From an uncultured bacterium (GTDB taxonomy: Bacteria; Verrucomicrobiota; Kiritimatiellia; PWTM01), in contig CALLFZ010000033.1 of the NCBI GenBank assembly GCA_938010045.1, positions 1 to 64,000 on the forward strand: DNA of 64,000 bases. Reading direction: 5' to 3'. Made by a program: the position numbers and the translations under genes. Shown piece by piece: positions 10,301 to 18,187 of this stretch (positions are counted from its first letter, which is position 1; each line of letters starts with the position of its first letter). Under the pieces are notes generated by a model. That model worked only from the letters and a program-made list of their open reading frames with translations, did not search any database and was not told the origin of the DNA.

Positions 10301-10859
10301 CGCTGGCGCACACCTCGGCGGATAGGGGCGCGCCGGGCGGGAAGGGAACGGCGACGACGGCGACGTCGTCACAAATACCTTCCCGCGCCGGAGGTTTCGT
10401 CAAGCGGATTCGCCGGCGCGCACCCCCCTCGATCCGCGTTTCGGTCCACACGAGCCGACGGGTGGAATCTTCGGGGCGGACATGCGGGCCGCCCAGGTTC
10501 CACCCGCTCATGATGTTGAGACTCATTTCGAAGCCGTGGCGTTCCGCCTCGTCGAGCGCAAACCGGAAAAGCCGCAACCACTCGGGCGAGGCGAACCGCG
10601 GGCCTGCGGGCACCCGCCGATGACCGTCCTGCGCGGATCCATCCGCGTCAAATATCGCCGCGCCGCCCATGCCGTGACGCTTCATCTCCTGTAGGTCGCG
10701 CGCAATGGCGTCCCGGTCCACGTTGCCGTTCAGCCACCACCACCAGCAGCGCGTGCGCGCGGCCGGCGGGGGATCGCGAAAGACAGCCTCGAGGTCCTCC
10801 GCCCCAGCCGGGAGGGTCAGAAGGACCACCACCACGATCAGACGTGTTCCGATGTCCAC
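7359..10859 (-). CDS. GH106-type alpha-L-rhamnosidase, secreted
   Basis: Large exported glycosidase of 1166 residues, resembling family GH106, which hydrolyses alpha-L-rhamnosides from plant or bacterial polysaccharides. The GTG start at 10859 is preceded by AAGGAGG with 6 bases spacing and gives a clean signal peptide (LIVVVVLLTLPAGA). The frame is open 15 codons further, but only from a TTG without a binding site. The family signature, a WWWWLNG block followed by IARDLQEMKRHGMGG, lies near residues 38-65. The central region carries LNIMSGWNLGGP and a discoidin-like beta-domain insertion (about 190-300). The C-terminal third is beta-rich, with a terminal sugar-binding-like domain. It is probably the first gene of a small unit with the DUF1080 gene. 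Confidence 0.85.
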   Translation of the reverse strand: MDIGTRLIVVVVLLTLPAGAEDLEAVFRDPPPAARTRCWWWWLNGNVDRDAIARDLQEMKRHGMGGAAIFDADGSAQDGHRRVPAGPRFASPEWLRLFRFALDEAERHGFEMSLNIMSGWNLGGPHVRPEDSTRRLVWTETRIEGGARRRIRLTKPPAREGICDDVAVVAVPFPPGAPLSAEVCASVESTEFPPERAIDGDPTTFWVAAAKPGAGPSPARPIWLEVQLPEPRRLDEVRVLGRPRYGPRDGRIELLGSDGSVTLAGAFTNAAEEGEIKLNFDARMTAAVRLIVTRAWDPRSPNAPRNVQVAEMTVLEGGRRVDLSQRGMPRIRDFEQKAYHRYPGPFNAPPAEHLVRPESTAPGEAVPLAAVVVLEPRWVEPDVLEWTPPPGRWRVLRFCSTLAGSRVSTCSEGWEGWAVDHLDPAMVDAYWRDVMERLLEAGGPHVGRTWAAIQTDSWELGPINWTRAMPAEFLRRRGYDLTPWLPAMAGIILESRERSNRFLADVRRTLGDLFAEHVRRLAELAHSRGLKLQAETGGPHAAPIDALQTMGLCDHPTGEFWVRNDRHRIEDNFRFFIKQGASAAHIYGRPRMQAESFTSIGPHWERAPRDLKHDLDRAFCEGLNHLMLHTFTCSPASAGLPGQEYFAGTHFNPNVTWWPRADGFFAYVHRAQALLQAGWFVADVLHYYGDHVPNFVRLREDNPAGVWPDYDYDVINEEALRTRVSANDGRIVLPDGMTYRLLSLPATGVMSLEALRVIERLVAAGIPVVGPRPLHRTGLSGGEAADREFADVVERLWGSGRISTNSPRAELARLGIEPDLIVRSAQPGTWLDRIHRRTNTADIYFVVNRWAWRDVTDTKYRRRFDLPDRYEEVECSFRIRGRVPELWDPLTGTMEDAPIWREEDGRTVVPLRLPPEGSIFVVFRRSSTEPHPVELTREGRRLWPSTEPAPSPWPIARLARRDGRLWLEAYREGRYEVRWSDGTRSSIVVSALPSGVPVAGPWRVRFLDGRGAPPEIEMERLGDWTAHPEEGIRFYSGRVLYETAVPSVPAEEGLHWTLDLGLVHEIGGAWWNDRDLGTLWTAPYRVELGASEALARGGRLRVEVINCWANRLIGDGKRPPEQRVTRTNITKFERMDVPLRPSGLLGPVELRPCRRVPMTRSPSPSR

Positions 10860-10913
10860 GACCAGCCTCCTTGTCCAACTTAGCGGAGCCCGCCGGAACC
10901 TCAACGGCGAGGT

Positions 10914-11585
10914 TTAGCTCGAAGGGCTGTGCCCAATTTGAATCGGCACAGTTGCGCGTTTGAGAAACTCTCGCGACGAGGCAGGGGTTTCCGGCACGTT
11001 GGGCGCGCCGATGCGCACAAGCAGGTTCGCGAGTGCACCGCGGCACAGTGCCGCGTTTTGCTCGACGACGTTCAGAACGGGCACCGCGTCGGGCAATTGC
11101 ATGCGAGAACGGACGCGCTCGGCGGGGGAGACGATCGCGATCGGTTGCCGGCAGGCCGCGCACCGACCCCGCCGGCCGATCTCCTCCTCCAACACCCACA
11201 GTTTCTGCCCGCAGTGATCGCAGGAAATCTTGAACTGCCGTTCAGACTGGGCTCGATAGATGAACACGCCGGCCGGCACGCCGGCCATCGTCGCTTCCCG
11301 GATCAGACGGGAGGCGCCTTCCAGCAGACGCTGGTCGAGAAAATGAACGAGCACCACGGCCGCGTCCGCCTGGCGCAGCCGCCCCTTCCAGCCGACATCG
11401 TCCGGCGTCACAATAGTCACCGCCTCGAGATACACGTGGTGGGCGCCGACATCCACGACCCCGCTGGCCACGCCCCCCGGCAGCAACCCCGCGACGAACC
11501 GCCCCGCGATGTCGGGCTCGGCAGCGAGCACCGGCACGAAACGGCGGCGCCGTTCGTCGGCGATGGCGGATGTGGAAACCATCAT
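10914..11585 (-). CDS. Zinc-ribbon protein of unknown function
   Basis: A 223-residue protein I cannot assign. There is no signal peptide. The N-terminal half (about 20-115) looks like an alpha/beta fold with hydrophobic strands (AAVVLVHFLD, AGVFIYRAQ). The middle (about 122-150) is a zinc ribbon, CDHCGQK...CAAC, of the type often found in Planctomycetes and Verrucomicrobia regulatory and membrane proteins. The C-terminal part is helical. It is on the same strand as the ExbB/D-TPR operon and lies downstream of the degenerate third exbD, separated by about 485 bases, so it probably has its own promoter. A double ATG marks the start; the Shine-Dalgarno is weak. GC3 character supports it being a real gene. 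Confidence 0.7.
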   Translation of the reverse strand: MMVSTSAIADERRRRFVPVLAAEPDIAGRFVAGLLPGGVASGVVDVGAHHVYLEAVTIVTPDDVGWKGRLRQADAAVVLVHFLDQRLLEGASRLIREATMAGVPAGVFIYRAQSERQFKISCDHCGQKLWVLEEEIGRRGRCAACRQPIAIVSPAERVRSRMQLPDAVPVLNVVEQNAALCRGALANLLVRIGAPNVPETPASSREFLKRATVPIQIGHSPSS

Positions 11586-12070
11586 TCTGTTTCTTGCCTA
11601 CACGGTTTCGGAGCCGCGCGCAAGCCGCCGTAGCCCCCGCCACGCCGCTCGCCAGGTGGAACCGCGCTGGACGCGCGCGGCTTCAAGCAGGACAGTGGCG
11701 GCTGCCGCGAGCGTTGACCTACGCTCGAAAGCGCCGTGCCGAGAATCGCCCAGTCGTGCGTGGCCCACAACCGCGCGTCCAGCCATGGTCTCGGCCGTTG
11801 TGTGCCGGACGAAGCAGCCGACCGCTTGCGACTCGGCGGATGTCGGGGGAGCCGATCCGCCTCATCCCGGCTGGACGCCGAGCATCGGAGCTTGAGCGGC
11901 GTTGGCTCGAGCATGCCATATCTGAGCGGCTCACCCGATGCTCCAGCGTACGAACGGGCCCGCCGGCACCCGGCGGAGTACGGGGAAAGCTCCGCCGCGA
12001 TGGCGACAACAGCCCCGGTGCGGCAGCGAGGTTGCCCTCTCTGGCGTCAGACCGCGGCGCCGCGCTGTCT
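11586..12070 (-). other. Gene-free segment, probably decayed sequence
   Basis: No frame reads as a credible protein. Minus-strand fragments such as ARLWATHDWAILGTALSSVG and LLEAARVQRGSTWRAAW look protein-like but sit in different frames, which may indicate further gene decay continuing from the adjacent broken exbD. I cannot name a family. Confidence 0.4.
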
Positions 12071-12472
12071 GCGTACATGCTGAGGACCGACAGGTTCGAA
12101 CGCTCGTGCCGGGCGCCGACGTTCAACACCGTCACGCACATTTTGTGCGGTGCCGCATCGGAACAGGCAGGCTGGACTCTTTGCCGTCGGTCGAGGCCGG
12201 CCCCAGCAAACCTGCACATCATGAACATCCGCGGACACAGGCACGCCGTGGATCCGATCTCAATCGGCCAACGCCTCGATCCGAAGCAGCGCGGGGCGTG
12301 CCTGCTTGTCGTCGCGTCCACGCCCGCCGGCCCATGGCCCCTCAAAGTGCGCGAACACGTCCGTCGGCGTCAACATGATAGGACGTACACGAGCCGCAGG
12401 AACCCGCGACGATCATGGCGTCATGGGCAGCCCACTGGGCTCACCGATGGGGATCCATTTGGGCGGCTTCAT
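12071..12472 (-). pseudogene. Degenerate third exbD/tolR copy
   Basis: Directly downstream of two intact exbD genes, the same strand carries a third, broken version. It starts at an ATG at 12470-12472 with GAGGAG upstream and reads to LPMTP, the conserved ExbD motif, then hits TGA. After frame changes, the piece MLTPTDVFAHFEG matches DVLAHLDV of the neighbouring intact ExbD. Near the end LDRRQ...CSDAAPHKM and VLNVGARHERSNLSVLSM match LDRKQ...CSGAAPHEM and VLNLCARHQLSNLSVISV. Nucleotide similarity is also obvious near 12085-12180. The proton-path Asp after MTPM is lost. This is a duplicated gene that has decayed; a sequencing artefact would need several indels confined to this copy. Confidence 0.75.
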
Positions 12473-12521
12473 CGGGTCACCGCTCCTCGCCGGCAGCGCA
12501 GGACCGCCGACCGCGCCGCGC

Positions 12522-12932
12522 CTAGTTGACGCTGATGACCGACAGGTTCGAAAGCTGGTGCCGCGCACACAGGTTCAGCACTTTCACGAGCATCTCGTGG
12601 GGCGCCGCGCCCGAACACAGGATCAGAATCGTCTGCTTACGATCGAGTTCCGCCAGCCGCTGAATCAGGCTGTCCAGGTCCACATCCCGGACCGGCTTGT
12701 CGTTGATGGTGTAGCCGTCGTAGAAGACGCCGATCCGGATCAGATTCTTCGGCACATCGAGCCGATCCGCCTGCTTCTCCGGCCCGGGCCGCGACACGTC
12801 GAGGTGGGCCAGCACGTCAATCGGCTTGATCGTGACCAGAAAGTACACGAGGAGCTGGAACACGATATCGATCATCGGCGTCATCGGCAGTTCCGGCTCA
12901 GGCGACTCTTTGGGCTTGCGCTTGCGGGCCAT
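12522..12932 (-). CDS. exbD: ExbD/TolR-family biopolymer transport protein (second copy)
   Basis: Single-pass inner membrane subunit of a proton-driven ExbB/ExbD or TolQ/TolR-type motor, 136 residues. A charged N-terminus is followed by MTPMIDIVFQLLVYFLVT (about 17-34). The Asp just after MTPMI is the conserved proton-relay residue. A periplasmic domain of about 95 residues follows and ends SNLSVISVN. It lies 19 bases after the first exbD in an operon with exbB. The lack of a TonB homologue nearby and the presence of two large TPR partners suggest a dedicated motor with its own periplasmic partners rather than classical TonB uptake. Confidence 0.9.
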   Translation of the reverse strand: MARKRKPKESPEPELPMTPMIDIVFQLLVYFLVTIKPIDVLAHLDVSRPGPEKQADRLDVPKNLIRIGVFYDGYTINDKPVRDVDLDSLIQRLAELDRKQTILILCSGAAPHEMLVKVLNLCARHQLSNLSVISVN

Positions 12933-12951
12933 GGCGGGTCTCGGCTCCTCG

Positions 12952-13362
12952 TCAGGCTTTTTCCTTGATGGCGGCGAACTTGATCCGCCACAGGCCGGCC
13001 TCGCTACAAATGTCCATCACGCGCCGGATGTATTCGTGGCGGGCCTTCATGTCGCCTCGGATCACGACTGGAAGTGTCTGACCGTGCCGCGCGACCGCGT
13101 TCCGCATGATCGAGCGCAGTGCGGGCAAGGTCAGCCGCTGCCGGGCGATGTAGACGCGCCCTTCATCGTCCACGTCGATGTTGATCGTGCGCGGATCCTT
13201 GCGCTCGACGGCCTTCCCGTCCGGCGCCATTGCGAGCCGCAGATCCATCTCGATTTCCTTCTGCTGCTGCGCAATGGTCACAATGAAGAAGATGATGAGC
13301 TGGAACACGACGTCAATCATCGGCGTCATGTTCAACGCCATCTCTTCTTTTCGTTTGCGCAT
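12952..13362 (-). CDS. exbD: ExbD/TolR-family biopolymer transport protein (first copy)
   Basis: Also 136 residues, with the membrane segment MTPMIDVVFQLIIFFIVT at about 12-29, including the proton-relay Asp. The periplasmic domain has the typical pattern of the family (INIDVDDEGRVYI, LPVVIRGDMKARHEYI). The N-terminus is short and basic (MRKRKEE), as expected for a cytoplasmic tail. It follows exbB by 34 bases and precedes a second, divergent exbD. Two non-identical ExbD proteins with one ExbB is a known arrangement and may give a heteromeric periplasmic shaft. Confidence 0.9.
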   Translation of the reverse strand: MRKRKEEMALNMTPMIDVVFQLIIFFIVTIAQQQKEIEMDLRLAMAPDGKAVERKDPRTINIDVDDEGRVYIARQRLTLPALRSIMRNAVARHGQTLPVVIRGDMKARHEYIRRVMDICSEAGLWRIKFAAIKEKA

Positions 13363-13396
13363 GGCCGCGGTCTCCCGTGCGCTGGCTGGTCCGACC

Positions 13397-14230
13397 TCAC
13401 TCCTCCTCGGCGACGACCTCGACGTTTCGCAGTGACTTGATCAAGTCGAGCGTGAGGCCTTCCATACCGAGAATGATCTTCGTCGCGGTGTTGCGGAAGA
13501 ACGTGTAGAAGCCCACGGATGGGATTGCGATCATGAGGCCCGCGGCGGTGGTCCACAGCGCTTGGCCGATGTTCTTCGCGAGCAGGGCGGTCTGCGCCGC
13601 ACCCGCCTCCTGCATCGCGAGCGTCATGAACGCGTAAATCATACCTTGCACGGTGCCGAGCAGCCCGAGCATCGGCGCGAGGTTCGCGCACACGTTCAAA
13701 TACGCGACCCGCTGCAGCAGCTTCTCGCTCTCGAGGTCCGCCGCGACGCCCACGATGTCCTGAATGACGTCAAACCCTTCTTGCACGTTCTGGAAGCCCG
13801 CGGTGAGGATGCTCGCCAGCGGTGTGGGACGGTTTTCGCAGTGTTTGATCGCCTTCATCACATCGCCCTGCGACATGGCCTCGCGGACGTCGTTCACGAG
13901 GTCGGCCGGCGCGATTTTCTTTTCCTTGATCGTAATGAAGGAGTCGATGATGAGCGCGGCGGCCGCCACCGAACATAGGCCGAGCGCCAGCCAGAGCACC
14001 GCGCCGAGCCATCCACTGCCGGTTACGACCGACCAAAAGCCCATGCCGCCTGCGTCCTTGCCCTTGGCGGCCGCAGCCTGCGCCTCCGGTGTCAACACGG
14101 TGGCGCCCGCGGCGGGTTGCGCGGCTGCCGGTTGGGCGGCGGGTTGCGCTGCCTCTTGGGCGCGCGCCGCCCAGACCATCGCCATCGTTGCTAGTACCGC
14201 CACGGAGGTCCATCGGATCCACGTCTTCAT
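13397..14230 (-). CDS. exbB: MotA/TolQ/ExbB-family proton channel protein
   Basis: Proton-channel subunit that works with the two downstream ExbD proteins, 277 residues. Unusually for ExbB it starts with a cleavable-looking signal peptide (ATMAMVWAARAQ) and a Pro/Ala/Gln-rich linker (about 25-60). The usual three membrane helices follow: about 70-100, 170-195 (APMLGLLGTVQGMI) and 215-240 (TTAAGLMIAIPSVGF). The conserved LGLLGTVxGMI block and the Thr/Ala-rich third helix are intact. The ATG at 14230 has an AAGGGA-type site; the upstream extension is arginine-rich and rejected. It lies 91 bases after the small TPR gene in the same direction. Confidence 0.9.
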   Translation of the reverse strand: MKTWIRWTSVAVLATMAMVWAARAQEAAQPAAQPAAAQPAAGATVLTPEAQAAAAKGKDAGGMGFWSVVTGSGWLGAVLWLALGLCSVAAAALIIDSFITIKEKKIAPADLVNDVREAMSQGDVMKAIKHCENRPTPLASILTAGFQNVQEGFDVIQDIVGVAADLESEKLLQRVAYLNVCANLAPMLGLLGTVQGMIYAFMTLAMQEAGAAQTALLAKNIGQALWTTAAGLMIAIPSVGFYTFFRNTATKIILGMEGLTLDLIKSLRNVEVVAEEE

Positions 14231-14321
14231 GCTCGTCCCTTCTTTCTTCACTCCATTCGCCGGTCGGTCCAGACCGGCTCGAAGTCTAGCCGCGTCGACG
14301 TTCTCCCGCAACGTCGTCGGC

Positions 14322-15107
14322 TCACGCCTTGCCCTTGGCGGCCGCGGCCTCGGGCGACTCGGGGTATTCCTGCAGCAGCCGACGATAAAATTCCTTCGCG
14401 CGGCCGTCGCGATTCTTCTCGAGCGCCTGCGCGACACGCAGCAACGCTGCCGGCATCAGCACCGTCTCGCGCTCGAAGAACAGCACCACGCGCAGGTAAT
14501 CGCGAATCGCGAGCTCGAGGTTGCCTTGCGCCTGACGAATGTCGCCGCGCATCAGCAGCGCGCGGCCCGCATCCACGCGGTTCTCGGATTTGATGAGGGC
14601 GGGCAATTGCTTTTCCACTTCCGAGAACTGGCGGGCCGCGATGAGGGCTTCGCGATAGGCCCAGCCGATCTCGGGATCGTTCACGAGCGCGGGGTAGTCC
14701 TTCATCAGCGTGTCGTAGACCTTCAGCATGGCCGCGCCGTCGTTCTTCGCGCGGTAGGCGCGCACGAGCAGCAGACCCGCCTCACGGTCCCACCGGAGAA
14801 ACCGCAGGTCGGACATGATCTTCTGGAGGATCGGGATCGCCTCATCGTGGCGGCCCGCCTGGACGGCCGCGGCGGCGCGGTCGAAGTCGGCCGGCTTATC
14901 GGCGCCGGCCTCGGTGTACTGGTCGCGCGTCAACTGAAACTGCTGGCCGTCCGCTCGCGTCAGGATGATCGTGCCATCCGGCCGGGCGCGGATCGCGGCC
15001 CCCTCGATGCGCTGGCCGTTTTTCAACACCACGTACGGGGCCGCGATCGCATCGAACGCGAGGGCCGCAGCGCCAAGGACTGTCCACCACCTACGCATGG
15101 TCGTCAT
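14322..15107 (-). CDS. Exported TPR protein, partner of the ExbB/D operon
   Basis: A 261-residue exported protein. The ATG at 15107 overlaps the upstream gene stop as ATGA and has AGGAGG upstream, so the two TPR genes are translationally coupled. It has an N-terminal signal (VLGAAALAFDAIAA), a short beta-rich region (about 22-60, KNGQRIEGAAIRARPDG and QFQLTRDQY, resembling small SH3-like 'key in the lock' domains) and then helical TPR-like repeats (about 75-255) ending in EYPESPEAAAAKGKA. It is probably periplasmic and may contact the larger TPR protein or the ExbD periplasmic domains. Confidence 0.75.
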   Translation of the reverse strand: MTTMRRWWTVLGAAALAFDAIAAPYVVLKNGQRIEGAAIRARPDGTIILTRADGQQFQLTRDQYTEAGADKPADFDRAAAAVQAGRHDEAIPILQKIMSDLRFLRWDREAGLLLVRAYRAKNDGAAMLKVYDTLMKDYPALVNDPEIGWAYREALIAARQFSEVEKQLPALIKSENRVDAGRALLMRGDIRQAQGNLELAIRDYLRVVLFFERETVLMPAALLRVAQALEKNRDGRAKEFYRRLLQEYPESPEAAAAKGKA

Positions 15108-17989
15108 CGCGGAGTGCCTCCTGCGGGCGCGGGCGCCGGCACCGCCGCCGCGGGCGGCTCGGCGGCCGCGGCCTTCAGACGCAGCGCCTGCTGGCGGCGC
15201 CGCACCTCGGCGGCCGCGGGCAGATCGCCGAACTTTGCCAGGTACCGGTCGCACGCGCTGATCGCATCGTTGAACCGCCCAAGTTCCTCGTGCACGTCGA
15301 TGGCGTGCCGGAGCGCCTCCTCGATCATCGGTCGGATCTTCTCGTTCGTTTCATCGGCCAGCAAGATAATGCGCTCGTACGACGCGGCCGCCTGTCGGAG
15401 CGGCTCGTCGGCCGCGGCGGCCTTGTTCTCGGCCTTCAATTTCGCAGCAAACTCGCGGTACACCTTCGCAAGCTCCATATTTGCCTGGTTCACCACCACC
15501 GGATCGGTCGCCACTTTGAAGATCTCGTTCAGCGTCGCGATCGCCTCTGGATACTTGCCGGTCTCGCGGTAGGCCTTCGACAGCAGCGTCCGGGCCTCGT
15601 AGAACAACCCCGTGCGCGGATACCGCGTCATCAGGTCCTCGAGCTTCTCGATTGCCTTTTCCTTCTGGCCCGCCTCGTAGGCCGCCACTCCCAGGCCGTA
15701 CAGGCTCCGCTCCAGCAGCGCCCGGTCGCTCGCGCCGCCGGCCAACACCATCTCGAAGGCCTGCACCGCCGCGGGGTACTTCTTTCCGTCGAGGAACCAC
15801 TGCCCGATGCGCACGAATTGATCCGGCGTGTAGAGCTTCGAGGGCGTCCCGGGCTTCTCACCGGCCATGATTTTGCCAAACGCCTCCTCGGCGATGTCAT
15901 AGCGTCCGATCTCGACCGCGGCGCGGATCAGCGAAAACAGCGCGCTCTTCCCGTCCTCCGAGTTCGGATACTCGCGCCCGAGCCGCTCGAACGTCTTCGC
16001 GGCCTCCTCCGACCGGCCGAGCTCTAGGTGGATCGCGCCGACCAGGTTGATCGCCTTCGGCGCCAGCTCGGAGTTCTTGTACTCCTTCACGAACGATTCG
16101 AGCGCGGCGACCGCCTCGGCCCGGATCTTCGCTTTCTCCGCGTCCTCGGCCGGCTGCTTGAACCGGCAGTAGCCGATGTAGAAGCGGGCCTTTTCGATCA
16201 GGTCCGTCGCCTTCTTCACCTCGTCAGCCGTTTTCGCATATGGGTTGTTCTCGCGCGGGGAGAGCCACTCCACGAGCCGTTGGTACGACTCGGCCGCCGC
16301 CGCGAACTGGTTGAGCCGCATCTGGCAGTCGGCCAGGCTAAAGAGCGCGAGCGCGCGGTGATGCGACGGAGGGCTCTCCTTGACGAAGCGGGTGAATGCC
16401 TCGAGCGCGCCCTCGTAGTCCTGCATCTCGTAGCGGTCCCATCCCAGCGTGCTGAGCGCGCGCAGGAAGAACTGGTCCTGCGGATATTGGTCGATGATCC
16501 GTTTGAGCAGATCCCGTGAGCCGGCCGTGTCCCCCTTTTTCTTCAGCATGGAGGCCGCCAGAAACAGCACCTGCGGCGCACGCTCGTGCTTCGGATACGC
16601 GTCCGCAAAGATCTTGTAGACGTGCACGCACGAGTTGGTGTCGCCCTTGTCAAAGAAGTGTTTGCCCAGCGCGAGCAGGGCCAGTCCGCTCGTCGCGTCC
16701 CCCGCGCGGGTCTCGCGAATGTGGTCGAGCGCCGCCTCGAGTTCCATCCGGCGGCCCGTCTCGGCCAGCGAGATCAGCAGCGGTGTCAGCAGCGGGCCCA
16801 TCTCGGCCGCCTTCGGAAACGCGTTGATCACTTTCAGCGCCGCGCCGGCGGCCTCGGCATATTTCTTCTGCAGGAAGAAGTCGTCGATCAGCCGTTGCTG
16901 CGCGGCGACGGCCTTCTGCATATGCGCGCCCCAGTCAATGCGGATCTCGCGGTTGAACTTCGTGCGCACCAGAGCGGCCAACCGCTCCGTGCGCGCACCG
17001 GCCTCGGGCGCCCACTCGCTGTCCGGGTACTTCGCAAACACGTTCGCATACTCGGAAATCGCGGCCGCGTAGGCGCGAAGCTGCTCCTCGCCCGATTTCT
17101 TCTCGGCCTCCTTCTCATAGAGCTCGCCGAGCAGAAACCGCGCATAGGCCATCGGACTCTCGCCAAGGGGCAGCTTCTCCTGCCGCAGGATTTCGTCCAC
17201 CCCCTTCATCAGGTCCATGTTGTTGCGCAGCAGCTTGATCGCTGCCTCCGGCCGGCCGCGCACGATCTCGATGTTGGCCATCGCGGCGATGGACTGGCAG
17301 AACGCGACGTCGATTCCCTCTTTCCCCCATTGGATCTCCTCGCAGAGCTTCCAGGCGCGGTCGAGCAACTTCTTCTGGTCTTCGCCCTTTTTGGTCTTCG
17401 CCACGTCAATCAGCAACTGACACAGATCCACCTGCACCCGCCGCGCCACGCCGGGCTCCGGTTTTGCCTTCAGGATGTTCTCGTAGGCGCCGATCGCGCC
17501 GTCCGGGTCGCCCGCGCGGATGAGCATCTGACCGAACCGATAGGCCGCGTCGATGTAAAAGCGGCGAAGGTCCGGATCGGTGGGCACGGTTTTGTATTGC
17601 GCAAAAAACTCTTGATAGAGCTTGCGCGCGCGCTCGATCTCGCGGTGCCGGTACATGTGGTTGGCGAGCGCGAGCCGAGCGGCCTGCGTCTTCGGATTAT
17701 CGGCCGGCATTTCGCGGAGCAGCTTTTCCGCGTCGTCAAACTTGCGCCGGGACCCGAGGATTTCGATCTGTACCACCCGCGCGCGCTCCTTCAGAGCGGG
17801 GTTTTCAAGAATCATCTGGTCCAGCATCCGCTCCGCGTAGTCGGCAAAGCCGATCTCGACCAGTTTGGAGGCGAAGACGAACTCCTCATCTAGATCGTCC
17901 TCCGCCTGAGCCGCCACCGCCGCCAAGGCCGCGACGGCCACCGCCAACGCAACCGCCGCCCCTCGCGATGTCAGGTCCGACCACGTCAT
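15104..17989 (-). CDS. Large periplasmic TPR protein
   Basis: A 961-residue exported protein built almost wholly from tetratricopeptide repeats, of the kind found in YbgF/CpoB and BamD-like scaffolds (repeated patterns such as AxxxYxRLVxxxP and Gx..YP.SE). The start ATG has GAGG 8 bases upstream, and the first 30 residues form a signal peptide (VALAVAVAALAAVAAQAED). The C-terminus is Pro/Ala-rich (about 940-961). It is the first gene of an operon with a second TPR protein, ExbB and two ExbD proteins. In Tol and Exb systems the periplasmic partner is normally a TolB/Pal or TonB; here a TPR scaffold takes that position. It is likely to assemble protein complexes in the periplasm, but its ligand is unknown. 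Confidence 0.85.
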   Translation of the reverse strand: MTWSDLTSRGAAVALAVAVAALAAVAAQAEDDLDEEFVFASKLVEIGFADYAERMLDQMILENPALKERARVVQIEILGSRRKFDDAEKLLREMPADNPKTQAARLALANHMYRHREIERARKLYQEFFAQYKTVPTDPDLRRFYIDAAYRFGQMLIRAGDPDGAIGAYENILKAKPEPGVARRVQVDLCQLLIDVAKTKKGEDQKKLLDRAWKLCEEIQWGKEGIDVAFCQSIAAMANIEIVRGRPEAAIKLLRNNMDLMKGVDEILRQEKLPLGESPMAYARFLLGELYEKEAEKKSGEEQLRAYAAAISEYANVFAKYPDSEWAPEAGARTERLAALVRTKFNREIRIDWGAHMQKAVAAQQRLIDDFFLQKKYAEAAGAALKVINAFPKAAEMGPLLTPLLISLAETGRRMELEAALDHIRETRAGDATSGLALLALGKHFFDKGDTNSCVHVYKIFADAYPKHERAPQVLFLAASMLKKKGDTAGSRDLLKRIIDQYPQDQFFLRALSTLGWDRYEMQDYEGALEAFTRFVKESPPSHHRALALFSLADCQMRLNQFAAAAESYQRLVEWLSPRENNPYAKTADEVKKATDLIEKARFYIGYCRFKQPAEDAEKAKIRAEAVAALESFVKEYKNSELAPKAINLVGAIHLELGRSEEAAKTFERLGREYPNSEDGKSALFSLIRAAVEIGRYDIAEEAFGKIMAGEKPGTPSKLYTPDQFVRIGQWFLDGKKYPAAVQAFEMVLAGGASDRALLERSLYGLGVAAYEAGQKEKAIEKLEDLMTRYPRTGLFYEARTLLSKAYRETGKYPEAIATLNEIFKVATDPVVVNQANMELAKVYREFAAKLKAENKAAAADEPLRQAAASYERIILLADETNEKIRPMIEEALRHAIDVHEELGRFNDAISACDRYLAKFGDLPAAAEVRRRQQALRLKAAAAEPPAAAVPAPAPAGGTPR

Positions 17990-18056
17990 GCTCGCATCCT
18001 CGGGAGTGCGCGCCGCCTGCGCGCTCGCACTGCGCGAATGTTCCGGTCTTCACGCC

Positions 18057-18084
18057 ATCCTACCCGACCGGCCGGGTCGGTCAA
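18057..18084 (-). promoter_or_regulatory. Putative sigma70-type promoter of the TPR-ExbB/D operon
   Basis: On the minus strand TTGACC (18079-18084) and TAGGAT (18057-18062) are separated by 16 bases and lie about 70 bases upstream of the ATG at 17989. The spacer contains a G/C-rich dyad (GACC-GGCC-GGTC type), which could be coincidental in this GC-rich genome or a repressor site. Confidence 0.4.
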
Positions 18085-18187
18085 GCGCCCGCTCCTCCAC
18101 GCCACGCCGCGGCCGCGGCGCCGCTTCGTGACCCCCGGCCGTCGGCCGTTGCCATCTCTCGATCTGACCGGCCCCGCATCGCCCCGA

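Noticed and set aside
12085-12100. A GGTTCGAA element like a tRNA T-loop
   Set aside because: No acceptor, D or anticodon stems can be built around it. The bases encode the conserved SNLSV end of the broken exbD copy, and the same element occurs in the intact copy.
13435-13446. Perfect palindrome ACTTGATCAAGT resembling an Fnr half-site pair
   Set aside because: It lies inside the coding end of exbB (codons for Leu-Ile-Lys-Ser) and lacks the 4-base spacer of Fnr sites.
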